Assembly (NCBI GenBank): GCA_009787625.1
Contig: WQSX01000007.1
Span: 1 to 64,000, forward strand
Length of the DNA stretch: 64,000 bases
DNA from: Oscillospiraceae bacterium
GTDB lineage: Bacteria > Bacillota > Clostridia > Oscillospirales > Oscillospiraceae
Direction of reading: 5' to 3'
A program made the translations under genes and the position numbers. The first letter of the stretch is position 1. The number at the start of each line of letters is the position of its first letter. The notes under the pieces are model-generated. The model saw only the letters and a program-made list of their open reading frames with translations, was not told the origin of the DNA and made no database searches. Positions 56,609-64,000 of the stretch are shown piece after piece.

Positions 56609-57082
56609 TTATTCAACTCCCATTTCAAATACTCTATAGACATCAATAAGTTGCATAACTTCTCCGGCTGATAAACCAACGGCTTTTATGAAGTGGTTTT
56701 TAACTGAGTTGCCTGTTGTTTGTGGTGGGTCTTGAATGTTATCGTCTTCTATGTCTGTAACGTCACGCACACCGTCTACGAGAATTCCAACACTCATTTC
56801 GTCCATACTCAAAACAATGATACAGGTCTGCTCTGTGTATTCAATCTCTTCCCCGCCGAACCTCATACCCATATCTATAACCGGCACAACTGTTCCGCGG
56901 AGATTGATAATACCTTTTACGTATGAGTGTGTGTGCGGCACTAAGGTAATATCTTGTACGCTGATAATTTCAACAACATAGCTAATTTCAATGCCGTATC
57001 CAACATCATCTACAAGAAAAGTCAGATACTTCCCGTGCATTACGTCCTCAGTAGTTAAGCTTACATCAATAATATCGTGCAT
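56609..57082 (-). CDS. cheW: Chemotaxis coupling protein CheW
   Basis: CheW links receptors to CheA. The preferred start is ATG 57082 (157 aa) because the GTG at 57094 overlaps the AGGAAGG ribosome site. It shows KYLTFLVDDVGYGIEISYVV, GIINLRGTVVPVIDMGMRFG and MSVGILVDGVRDVTDIEDDN. It precedes cheR on the - strand. It lies between yaaR and cheR, as part of the flagellar/chemotaxis run. Confidence 0.93.
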   Translation of the reverse strand: MHDIIDVSLTTEDVMHGKYLTFLVDDVGYGIEISYVVEIISVQDITLVPHTHSYVKGIINLRGTVVPVIDMGMRFGGEEIEYTEQTCIIVLSMDEMSVGILVDGVRDVTDIEDDNIQDPPQTTGNSVKNHFIKAVGLSAGEVMQLIDVYRVFEMGVE

Positions 57083-57109
57083 TGTTTGTGTCACCTTCCT
57101 ATACTTAAT

Positions 57110-57568
57110 CTATAGCATCATGTCAAGTAAGAGCCCTCTTATGTCGTCTATTGCGTTTAGAACTTCAAGTTGGTCTGATTGTTCTTTCATAACCTCTTTT
57201 GCAAGTTCGTCTAAACGCTTGTCGATAACCCTTACTGTGGCTATATATCGATGCCTTCCTCGGGAAGCGTATGAATCTTCCCTAGAGAAAGTATATCCGT
57301 TACTGACGATTTCGTCAAGAAAATCTCTTATTAATCGACGATATTTTTCAAATTCACGTACATCAACCCTGTCACCAAGCTTCTTTCCCTGCTCTTCTAT
57401 CTGCTCACGCATAGTGGCGAGTTTTTCATTGTGCATCTCGTTTGTGAGCTGTGTGAGTGTTCTGCTAAACACCTTGGTGTCGCCGTCACCCTGACCACCC
57501 GCATCGGTACTGCGTACCGCTACAGTTCCCGTCTCGGTGGCTTTTTGCCCTTGAACTCTCATGCTCAT
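57110..57568 (-). CDS. yaaR: YaaR/DUF327 family protein
   Basis: A 152-residue helical protein of the YaaR family: EFEKYRRLIRDFLDEIVSNG, then RHRYIATVRVIDKRLDELAK and a C-terminal IDDIRGLLLDMML. YaaR proteins are common in Firmicutes and are of unknown function; the position next to cheW and the flagellar chaperones is suggestive only. AAAGGATGG precedes the ATG by about 12 bases, the spacing seen in the shared initiation box. Confidence 0.8.
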   Translation of the reverse strand: MSMRVQGQKATETGTVAVRSTDAGGQGDGDTKVFSRTLTQLTNEMHNEKLATMREQIEEQGKKLGDRVDVREFEKYRRLIRDFLDEIVSNGYTFSREDSYASRGRHRYIATVRVIDKRLDELAKEVMKEQSDQLEVLNAIDDIRGLLLDMML

Positions 57569-57618
57569 TGTATGTTACCATCCTTTTGTGTCAACACTAT
57601 GTCAAATTTATGTCAAAT

Positions 57619-58068
57619 TTATGTCTTTTTGTCAAACATTTCAGAGCTTGTCGGCACTGCCTGTGCATATCCGCCGATACCTTTTCTCTGCGCACTCTGC
57701 TTTCCGATTTTTTCTTTTTGTGTTGTGGACTTATGACTGAGCATTTCAATATTTCTCTCATTTGACTCTTTGCAGGTTTGCAGAAGATATTTTATTTCCT
57801 CTTTGAGGTTTTCTATTTCGCGCACCGGTTTAAGGCTTGATGAAGAAACGTAGGATTGCATCAGTTCTTGTGATTCCTGATGCAATCCATTGATTTTTTC
57901 TATGAGTTCCTGCCTACGTTCGAGCAGTTTTTCAAGTCCGTCAAACTCATCCATTTCAATTTGCCGAGTTTGCTCATCCGTGAGCTCTTTTATGTTCTCT
58001 AACAGTTTTAATTCATCGTCAAGCAGTTTTGTAAGTCTCGTCGCTTTTTCAAAAAAGTTATCGCTCAC
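57619..58068 (-). CDS. FliT/FlgN-like flagellar chaperone
   Basis: A 149-residue helical protein (LTKLLDDELKLLENIKELTD, IEMDEFDGLEKLLERRQELI) resembling FliT or FlgN chaperones. The ATG overlaps the fliS stop by ATGA, the usual place for fliT. A C-terminal basic tail (KSTTQKEKIGKQSAQRKGIG) is unusual. FliT would be a FliD chaperone; the call is by position and helical pattern. Confidence 0.65.
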   Translation of the reverse strand: MSDNFFEKATRLTKLLDDELKLLENIKELTDEQTRQIEMDEFDGLEKLLERRQELIEKINGLHQESQELMQSYVSSSSLKPVREIENLKEEIKYLLQTCKESNERNIEMLSHKSTTQKEKIGKQSAQRKGIGGYAQAVPTSSEMFDKKT

Positions 58069-58487
58069 GCTAACTCCTCTCCAAGCTTAACAGTACCTCT
58101 GTTCATTGTGCTTATTTGTTTCCATGCATCCCTGATGTTGTCAACCATATCTATTACAGAGTCTAAAGCCTCAGCTTCTTTTCTCGTGTTTGCCTGAACC
58201 AACGTGGTCAAAGCGTAGTCGTAAAGGCTCATGAGTTCTTTGGATATGTCGTAGCTCATGTCAAGGCTGTTAATCAGTTCTGTGACAATCAGTTGCGCCT
58301 TAACCAGATGCTTGTGAGCGAGGGCAACATCTTTTTTTACGATTCCGCGTTTTCCAAGTATGACGTTTTTCTTCAGAGCATCATACAGCATAACTATCAG
58401 ATCAACAGGCCCGGCTGTCAATACGTCTTGTTTTTTGTATGCATCTTGCGGACGCGTGTTTAACATTACCATACCTTGTTGTTGCAT
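58065..58487 (-). CDS. fliS: Flagellin export chaperone FliS
   Basis: FliS binds flagellin before export. The 140-residue protein has DAYKKQDVLTAGPVDLIVML and YDALKKNVILGKRGIVKKD, then SLDMSYDISKELMSLYDYAL, all standard for FliS. A weak ribosome site precedes ATG 58487. It is followed by the FliT-like gene with ATGA overlap and preceded by fliD. Confidence 0.93.
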   Translation of the reverse strand: MQQQGMVMLNTRPQDAYKKQDVLTAGPVDLIVMLYDALKKNVILGKRGIVKKDVALAHKHLVKAQLIVTELINSLDMSYDISKELMSLYDYALTTLVQANTRKEAEALDSVIDMVDNIRDAWKQISTMNRGTVKLGEELA

Positions 58488-58548
58488 ATTTCACCTATTC
58501 CTTGCAAATTTACCCTCTTATTCCCAAACGAGGAACACACTCTAAAGC

Positions 58549-60633
58549 TTAGCCCATGCCGAGCATTGAATTGAACCACTGTCCTTGATTTTGCATATTT
58601 GACATTGCCACTTCCATCGCCGCAAACTGTCTGAAGAGTCTATCCTCTTCTGCGAACATTCTCGCTTCCATTCTTTCAATCTGCTCGTTAGTACGTCTTA
58701 ATGAATCTTCAAGACCTCTCAGCGAATCGGGTTGAGAAACATTCACAAATTGACCGAAGAGGCTATCAAGCCTGTGTATAAGTCCAACACCTTGGGGACC
58801 GTCAGGTCCTGATTCGATTCTTGCAAAGATGTCTGCAACCATGTCGGGATCACTTTCGAGAGCCGCTCTGAGCCTATCTTCGTCGATGATAATTTGCCCG
58901 CCGGTTCCCTCTGAATGTCTGCCGGTTGAGAGACCGATTTGTGATGCGCTCATTCCCATGCCTTGTATTTCGTCAAAGAACGCTCTGCGTATGCTTACAG
59001 TGAGTCTTTCGAGGGAAGGATCGTTACGCATGATACCGATTCTTGCAACTGAGTTCCAGTCCTCGATTTCCCGCTCGGACATGTTAGCCATTTCATCACG
59101 AGTCAGCGGTCTGTATGTGCGTTGCGCTCTTGACTGCCGCTCAGATGTGAGAGTTTCAAGCCTTTGAACTATTTCATTGTAAGCATTGATGAAATCCCTG
59201 ATTCTGTTGAACGGTTCTTCAGCATCACGTCTGAAAGATACATTGATTGGGGGGTCATCGGCTCCTGTTGTCTCGTTGAGTGTAATTCTGACTCCGCGGA
59301 AATCTATTGTGTTGCTGTAGCTCATGATTGTTTCACCGTTTATTGTGACACTTGCTCTACTTCCGTCTTGTGTGTCGAAATTCGCGGGAGCTGATAAATC
59401 ATCAGGGTCGACTCCGGCAAGCAGTCTCATGAGGTCTCCGGGGGCATTTGCTCCATTTTGAACACTTATTGTAGAAGTATCACCTATTGTGTTTGATTCA
59501 AATGTGAATCTGTCGGTGAGTCTGTCATATGTCATTGTGACTCCGGCGCCACTTCTGTTGACCGCAGTGGTCATTTGATTGATTGTATCGTGTGAGTTGA
59601 TTGTGACATTAACAGCATTATCGCCCGTACCAAAGGTTAGCGACGTTTGGAACGCAAGGCGAGTACCTTCCATGTTGTCGCCAAGTCTGATGTTATCGGT
59701 GCTTCCGGTATTTGCCATTCTTGTTATTTCGGTCGTTTGGCGAACTCCATCTTCGTATAAAGCCAAACCATCCGGACCATACAGACCAACCGTTGCGGTT
59801 TGTGTCCATTGCACTGCATTTGAATTGATGTTGACCGAGAAAAGGTTTGCATTGTTTGCGTCCGGATCTGCGCTGGCAAGTTCAGTCACAGAGACCGTGC
59901 CATCTTCCGCCCTTGCCAACATGAAATCTCGACCATCCCACTCAAAGTTTTCGATTGCTTCACCTGAGTCCGCCGGCAACTCAACAAAGTCACCGTCCCC
60001 GGGTCCAAAGGTCAGGCGAATGATTCCACCATCACGTTCAAGTTGCGGATGGACTGCATCGGGATCACCTGAAGGGATATTTAACGTGGCTGTCGCATTG
60101 CTCCATGTTGCGTTTCTTACCGAATCTAAGCTGACAGTATTGCCGCCGCCTACGTCTGCATTAAACTCTATTCTTTGATTTCCCGCAAATGTCAGACTGT
60201 CAAGTCTCGCTTGCGGATTAAAGCCCGTGCCGCCTTGAGACACCGCACGGCTTGAAGCCATAGATGCGCCTCTGGCAAGGGAGTTTACTCTGTCAATACG
60301 AAGGTTACCGGGGGATGAACCCGTCAAGGTTGATACCGAAACAGCACTTGCATTGGCTCCTGTAACCGTAGATGTTGTAGAGTTAAATGCGTTGCGGTTT
60401 ACAAGCGGGCTTGAACCCAGGTTTGACATGAACGTCCGTCTCAGGTTCTCAATATCCTGGCGGAGACTGTTGTGTGTCTCTTGGCGCCATTGAACCAACG
60501 TCCTGTCACGCATTCTGTTGTCAATTCTAAATTGATGTAGTCTGAGTGTTTGTTGGACAATCATATCTGTGTCCATACCTGACGCCAAACCCATCATCCT
60601 TATCGGAGTATGTCTGTTCATTGAATTAATCAT
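58549..60633 (-). CDS. fliD: Flagellar filament cap protein FliD
   Basis: FliD caps the filament and guides flagellin. The 694-residue protein is longer than most because of an expanded middle. The N-terminus RMMGLASGMDTDMIVQQTLR and the coiled-coil C-terminus DSLRGLEDSLRRTNEQIERM with MFAEEDRLFRQFAAMEVAMS are typical. GAGGTG lies 9 bases before ATG 60633. A SigD-type promoter lies about 80 bases upstream. fliS follows. Confidence 0.94.
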   Translation of the reverse strand: MINSMNRHTPIRMMGLASGMDTDMIVQQTLRLHQFRIDNRMRDRTLVQWRQETHNSLRQDIENLRRTFMSNLGSSPLVNRNAFNSTTSTVTGANASAVSVSTLTGSSPGNLRIDRVNSLARGASMASSRAVSQGGTGFNPQARLDSLTFAGNQRIEFNADVGGGNTVSLDSVRNATWSNATATLNIPSGDPDAVHPQLERDGGIIRLTFGPGDGDFVELPADSGEAIENFEWDGRDFMLARAEDGTVSVTELASADPDANNANLFSVNINSNAVQWTQTATVGLYGPDGLALYEDGVRQTTEITRMANTGSTDNIRLGDNMEGTRLAFQTSLTFGTGDNAVNVTINSHDTINQMTTAVNRSGAGVTMTYDRLTDRFTFESNTIGDTSTISVQNGANAPGDLMRLLAGVDPDDLSAPANFDTQDGSRASVTINGETIMSYSNTIDFRGVRITLNETTGADDPPINVSFRRDAEEPFNRIRDFINAYNEIVQRLETLTSERQSRAQRTYRPLTRDEMANMSEREIEDWNSVARIGIMRNDPSLERLTVSIRRAFFDEIQGMGMSASQIGLSTGRHSEGTGGQIIIDEDRLRAALESDPDMVADIFARIESGPDGPQGVGLIHRLDSLFGQFVNVSQPDSLRGLEDSLRRTNEQIERMEARMFAEEDRLFRQFAAMEVAMSNMQNQGQWFNSMLGMG

Positions 60634-60712
60634 AATAATAACACCTCAAATCCTTTTGATTTTAGTTTTTTTGGTCAGTCCTCCTTGACAGACGCAACTA
60701 TCTCTGTATCTT

Positions 60713-60740
60713 TTATCGGAATAAGTGTAATGTTTCTTTA
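60713..60740 (-). promoter_or_regulatory. SigD/FliA-type promoter for fliD-fliS
   Basis: TAAA, a 16-base spacer and TCCGATAA on the - strand, close to the TAAA-N15-GCCGATAA consensus. It is the best SigD-like match found in the window. Confidence 0.6.
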
Positions 60741-60758
60741 GCTTTTTTTTAATCTTTT

Positions 60759-62129
60759 TTAGATTTTTTTTCCAAACTTAACTAAAATGCCGTTTAACGT
60801 GTCCATATCGGCATAAACTTGCCCCGACCATGAGCCGTATTCGTAGCTGATATCAGCGTTTGCACCAAGCTGCGGCCCTGCGTTTTTCTTTATCGTGTCA
60901 ACCAACCTGTGCAGAACCGCCTCTGCATTTCTTTTTCCGAGTTCTACATACATTATTGCGAACACTCCGTCTCCCGCATAGGATGGCACGTCAACTTCTC
61001 TGATTGTTGCGCCGATGGTCTTTGCTGCGCTTCGGAGCAGTTCCGCTTGACCTGTGTTGTTTTTATCGCCGCTTTTTACGGAAATCGCTGCAAATGTCAT
61101 GGAGTTGCCGTAGCGGCGCTGTCTGTAGAGTTCTCTGTTTACTTGCTTTTTGAGACCTTCAAGGTTGAACATGTCATATTCAATGTTGAAGCCTGCTATA
61201 TATTCTGCCCACCGCTTTTCGACTTCGCTCTCTTTCTTTGATTTAAAACGCTCGTCAAACGTGCGCGTCAGCTCTGTAACTTCTTTATATCCGAGGAATA
61301 CTCCCCATTTTCCTGCTTCGTTTATAACGAGCTTGTCTACTTCTCCGGACTGCTTCTTGTTGTCGGCGTGGTCGTCCTCTGTGACTACAACGCGAAACTT
61401 TCTGGCGTTAAATGACTTGCTGCCGCCCCATGTAATTACGGCAACCGACGAACCGCCGGCTATGCGGAATTCCCGCATTGGGTACAGCCTTGCAACAGAC
61501 TCACGCCACTCTTTGAATGCTTCAAGGGTGATATTTTTTTTATCGTAACCGCATAAAAAACTATATGCTTTTGCATAATCGAATGCGTTTAAGGCTACAA
61601 AATAGCCCCGTAATGCTTCTCTTGCGTCTTTTTCCGTCTCTTGGCTAACCGTGACCCGCTCCGCTGTTCTTTGTCTCTGTGCTTCTGCGGCTTGTCTCCT
61701 GTGTGCTTCTGCGGTTTGCCTTCTGTGTGCTTCTGCGGCTTGTTTTTTCTGTGCTTCCGTGGTTTGTTGTCTCGATTCCTGCCTGCCTGTAGGCGGTGGG
61801 GGCGGCGGCGTTTTAGGTGGGGGCGGAGGTTGAGTTGGGGGTTTTTTCCACTGTGGAGGCGGTTGCCCGGGTCTTGTGTCTTGGGAGGGGTATCTTTTCA
61901 CAGGGCGGGTGTATGCTTGGCGATTTCTAAAACTCTCTTCCCGCTTGAATTTTTCTCTGAGGACTGTGTATGCGATGTTGATTTGCTTCATCATGTCCTC
62001 AGCGTCAGGGTCGTCACTAATATCGGGGTGATATTCCCTGCAAAGTTTCTTATATGAAGAAGTGACGTCGGACAGTTCAGCACCGAATTTCACTCCCAAA
62101 ACTCTATAAGATTCGAGTAAATTACTCAT
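60759..62129 (-). CDS. J-domain protein fused to NTF2-like and degenerate GGDEF domains
   Basis: A 456-residue protein. Residues 1-65 form a J domain with the HPD motif in EYHPDISDDP. A Pro-rich part (PPPPPKTPPPPPPTG) and an AEAHRRQ-repeat linker follow. A middle region (about 165-290, RGYFVALNAFDYAKAYSFLC) looks NTF2-like. The C-terminal 130 residues follow a GGDEF fold (FNLEGLKKQVNRELYRQRRY), but the signature is replaced by AGDGVFA. Catalysis of cyclic di-GMP is therefore unlikely; a binding or scaffold role is possible. ATG 62129 suits GAAGGA, while the first ATG (62141) abuts it. It lies between fliD and exoA. Confidence 0.8.
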   Translation of the reverse strand: MSNLLESYRVLGVKFGAELSDVTSSYKKLCREYHPDISDDPDAEDMMKQINIAYTVLREKFKREESFRNRQAYTRPVKRYPSQDTRPGQPPPQWKKPPTQPPPPPKTPPPPPPTGRQESRQQTTEAQKKQAAEAHRRQTAEAHRRQAAEAQRQRTAERVTVSQETEKDAREALRGYFVALNAFDYAKAYSFLCGYDKKNITLEAFKEWRESVARLYPMREFRIAGGSSVAVITWGGSKSFNARKFRVVVTEDDHADNKKQSGEVDKLVINEAGKWGVFLGYKEVTELTRTFDERFKSKKESEVEKRWAEYIAGFNIEYDMFNLEGLKKQVNRELYRQRRYGNSMTFAAISVKSGDKNNTGQAELLRSAAKTIGATIREVDVPSYAGDGVFAIMYVELGKRNAEAVLHRLVDTIKKNAGPQLGANADISYEYGSWSGQVYADMDTLNGILVKFGKKI

Positions 62130-62265
62130 GTTAAAATCCATTCCTTCTTTTATAAAAACTATACAATTATCTCATAATGATGTTTCTTTTTCAACATATA
62201 TATTTTAAATTTCGCATAATTTACAGTATCGTCATTTATTCTGTTCAGGAAATCAGTTTTTGCTC

Positions 62266-63015
62266 TCAAACAATTAACCCGACAGGACAATGGTCGCTAC
62301 CGTATATATCCGGTAAAATAAAGGCATTTTTAACCGATTCGGTTAATCTGTTTGAGCCCAGAAAGTAGTCAATGCGCCACCCTACATTGCGCTCCCTTAT
62401 GCCGGGCATGTATGACCACCATGTATAGGCATCTGTTTTGTCCGGGTTTTGATGCCTATAGAAGTCGGTAAACCCACTGTCCAGTAAAATAGTGAATTTC
62501 TCCCGTTCTTCTTTTGTGAAGCCTGCATTTTTTTCGTTTGACTTCGCATTTTTGATATCTTTTTCTGTATGGGCACAGTTTAGGTCTCCGCAAATCAGCA
62601 CGGGCTTCACTTCGTCGAGCTTTTTCAAGTAATCTCTGAAGTCATCTTCCCACCTCATTCGGTATTCAAGGCGCGCAAGTTCTCGCTGTGAGTTTGGAGT
62701 GTAGACATTTACCAGGTAAAAATCCTTATACTCCAATGTTATTATTCTTCCCTCTTTATCATGCTCTTCTATTCTCATTCCGTATGTGTCGGCTATTGGC
62801 TCTTCTTTTGTGAATATGGCTGTGCCTGAGTAGCCTTTTTTCTCGGCACTGTTCCAATACTCTTTATAACCGCTCAGGTCAATTTCAGCCTGCCCTTGTT
62901 GCATTTTGGTTTCTTGCAAGCAGAATATATCTGCATCTATTTCCTTAAACGACTCCATAAAGCCTTTTTTAAGACACGCGCGCAGTCCGTTTACATTCCA
63001 TGAGATTAGCTTCAT
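62266..63015 (-). CDS. exoA: Exodeoxyribonuclease III
   Basis: An apurinic/apyrimidinic endonuclease and 3-prime exonuclease of the Xth/ExoA type, 249 residues. Hallmarks are KLISWNVNGLRACLKKGFM, FCLQETKMQQG, VYTPNSQREL, LICGDLNCAH, and RIDYFLGSNRL with GSDHCPVGL at the end. ATG 63015 overlaps the ylqH stop by ATGA, so a DNA-repair gene is translationally coupled to a flagellar-type gene. This may be simple packing. Confidence 0.95.
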   Translation of the reverse strand: MKLISWNVNGLRACLKKGFMESFKEIDADIFCLQETKMQQGQAEIDLSGYKEYWNSAEKKGYSGTAIFTKEEPIADTYGMRIEEHDKEGRIITLEYKDFYLVNVYTPNSQRELARLEYRMRWEDDFRDYLKKLDEVKPVLICGDLNCAHTEKDIKNAKSNEKNAGFTKEEREKFTILLDSGFTDFYRHQNPDKTDAYTWWSYMPGIRERNVGWRIDYFLGSNRLTESVKNAFILPDIYGSDHCPVGLIV

Positions 63016-63314
63016 CTTTGCATTCCTCTCCGTACTTTTTCTCCGTAGGATTTATCCATTTCGCTGACGAAGGCAAGCACCTTTGCCACTGCATCATACA
63101 TCTCGGGGGCTATTTCGTCACCCACGCTCAGGCTTGATAGCATATTGGTGAGTCCCGGCTCGTGCATAACAGGCACCCCTGATTCTCGCGCAACTTCAAC
63201 TATTTTATCGGCAAGATGACCCTCGCCAAATGCCGATAATATCGGGACATCTGATTCACCGGGATCATAGCTGATTGCTGCGGCTCTCTGTTTTTTTCGT
63301 GGCATTCCTGACAT
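63012..63314 (-). CDS. ylqH: Short FlhB-like C-domain protein (YlqH-type)
   Basis: A 100-residue protein equal to the cytoplasmic end of FlhB/EscU-type switches: AISYDPGESDVPILSAFGEG, DKIVEVARESGVPVMHEPGL, then SLSVGDEIAPEMYDAVAKVL. It lacks the NPTH cleavage motif. Such short proteins follow the FliK-like ylqG gene in Bacillus. Their function is uncertain. The ATG at 63314 has AGGTGA 5-7 bases upstream. Confidence 0.82.
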   Translation of the reverse strand: MSGMPRKKQRAAAISYDPGESDVPILSAFGEGHLADKIVEVARESGVPVMHEPGLTNMLSSLSVGDEIAPEMYDAVAKVLAFVSEMDKSYGEKVRRGMQR

Positions 63315-63340
63315 GTTTCACCTGTTGACCTATTCGGTCA

Positions 63341-64000
63341 TCACCATTTTATATCTATTCCGGTTTGCGTTTTCCCTTGGTAGCGCTCTACTGCATTTAG
63401 GGCTGTGAGCGGAGTTGTCTCCTCGCCCAATAGCTTTATGTTTGTGCCTACGAGCTTAAAGCCATCTTCGTCCAGCAGACGGTGGAGCATTACTGTGTTT
63501 TCGTTGAAATGCTCTTTTTCTCTTTCGCCCCGCACTTCCATATTCAGGGTAACTTCTTTACCTTTTATGTTCAGCAGAGCTTCCCAGCGGCCCATAAACT
63601 CTAAATCAATCGCCATGAGTATATTAACATTATCGGGGTCAACCTGTCTACGCCCTTTTCTCTTAAATATATATAAATCTGCCGATTTTTGTTGATCATT
63701 AACAAGCACAGGCATTTGCATATACACAAACTGCTCAATGTTATTTAGCGTGCGAACATGATCCATAAGCCTGTGCGTCTGAGATAAAAGATCCGTTCCT
63801 CTCTGCTGTGCCGAATTTGAAATAGCCTCTTCGAGCATGGCAAGTCTTGCAAAAAGCTCTTCTCTCGCTTGCCTCAAATGAGTTCCCGCATCTGCATCGC
63901 CGACACCTATTCTTGTGAATAATTTTTCAAGTTGCATTTCAAGTGTCTCACCCTCTGTTGCTCCGCCGAACATGTCTCCGGCAACTCTCAGCAGCATTTC
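63341..64000 (-). CDS. FliK-like protein (YlqG-type), truncated by the window edge
   Basis: At least 219 codons of a gene that continues past the window end; the Met at 63997 is internal. The last 100 residues read like a Flg_hook domain (DLEFMGRWEALLNIKGKEVT, HRLLDEDGFKLVGTNIKLLG). The upstream part is helical. Position before ylqH supports the YlqG assignment. Full length and start cannot be seen. Confidence 0.72.
   Translation of the reverse strand, partial: EMLLRVAGDMFGGATEGETLEMQLEKLFTRIGVGDADAGTHLRQAREELFARLAMLEEAISNSAQQRGTDLLSQTHRLMDHVRTLNNIEQFVYMQMPVLVNDQQKSADLYIFKRKGRRQVDPDNVNILMAIDLEFMGRWEALLNIKGKEVTLNMEVRGEREKEHFNENTVMLHRLLDEDGFKLVGTNIKLLGEETTPLTALNAVERYQGKTQTGIDIKW

Noticed and set aside
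1-64000. tRNA or rRNA genes
   Set aside because: No cloverleaf with T-arm GTTCRA and CCA end, and no rRNA-like stretch, was recognised by eye in the gaps.

Overview
The window looks like part of the chromosome of a motile, flagellated Clostridia-type Bacillota (Firmicutes) of moderate G+C. The reasons are: FliY with CheC-like phosphatase sites; CheV; the FliW-CsrA pair; the Bacillus-like order yvyF-flgM-flgN-flgK-flgL-yviE-fliW-csrA; FlbD, YaaR and a FapA/DUF342 protein; strong Shine-Dalgarno sites; and frequent TTG/GTG starts. I cannot name a genus from sequence alone.

Layout. 1-5.9 kb (+ strand unless noted): rpmB, queA (-), then the lysine/diaminopimelate genes asd-dapA-dapB, then an HPt protein and a receiver-HD-GYP protein. 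6-14 kb (-): cheV, fliY, fliM, flbD, flgE, flgD, fliK. 14-22 kb: an accessory island holding an orphan Phd antitoxin with a chimeric toxin remnant, a small PH-like membrane protein, a lipoprotein, an AgrA/AgrC-like two-component pair behind a long RNA hairpin, a DUF234-type ATPase, a secreted repeat protein and a MATE transporter. The island is littered with short palindromic repeats. 22-28.4 kb (-): motE-like, fliJ, fliI, fliH, fliG, fliF. 28.7-37.2 kb (-): csrA, fliW, yviE, flgL, flgK, flgN, flgM, yvyF and two FlgG-family rod genes. 37.5-41.8 kb (+): a Phd/ParE toxin-antitoxin pair, asnA, an FmdB-type zinc ribbon and a chemoreceptor. 41.8-57.6 kb (-): DUF6115, a small unknown, a FapA-like protein, fliA, a PilZ protein, flhG, flhF, flhA, flhB, fliR, fliQ, fliP, fliO, fliE, flgC, flgB, cheR, cheW, yaaR. 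57.6-64 kb (-): a FliT/FlgN-like chaperone, fliS, fliD, a J-domain/degenerate-GGDEF fusion, exoA, ylqH and the start-less end of a FliK-like ylqG gene.

Together these genes encode almost the whole flagellar basal body, export gate, hook, hook-filament junction and cap, the switch, and the late regulators (FliA/FlgM, FliW/CsrA). Flagellin, MotA/MotB, FliL, CheY, CheA, CheB, CheC and CheD are not in the window. Compared with the usual clostridial order, the cluster is broken and rejoined: fliJ-motE is separated from fliK-flgD by the 8 kb island, flbD is followed directly by fliM, and flgBC-fliE is joined to fliOPQR-flhBA-FG.

The most interesting signals are: four CheY-docking-like motifs at the N-terminus of FliY, two of them in a recent 96-bp duplication; matching hairpins with an AUGGAU loop upstream of flgD and flgK that look like CsrA sites; a repeated initiation box giving MVIxM reading frames; a 145-bp repeat with covarying stem pairs; a 36-bp stem closed by G.U wobbles and a LytTR-like direct repeat before the Agr-like pair; and a J-domain protein carrying a dead GGDEF domain beside fliD.
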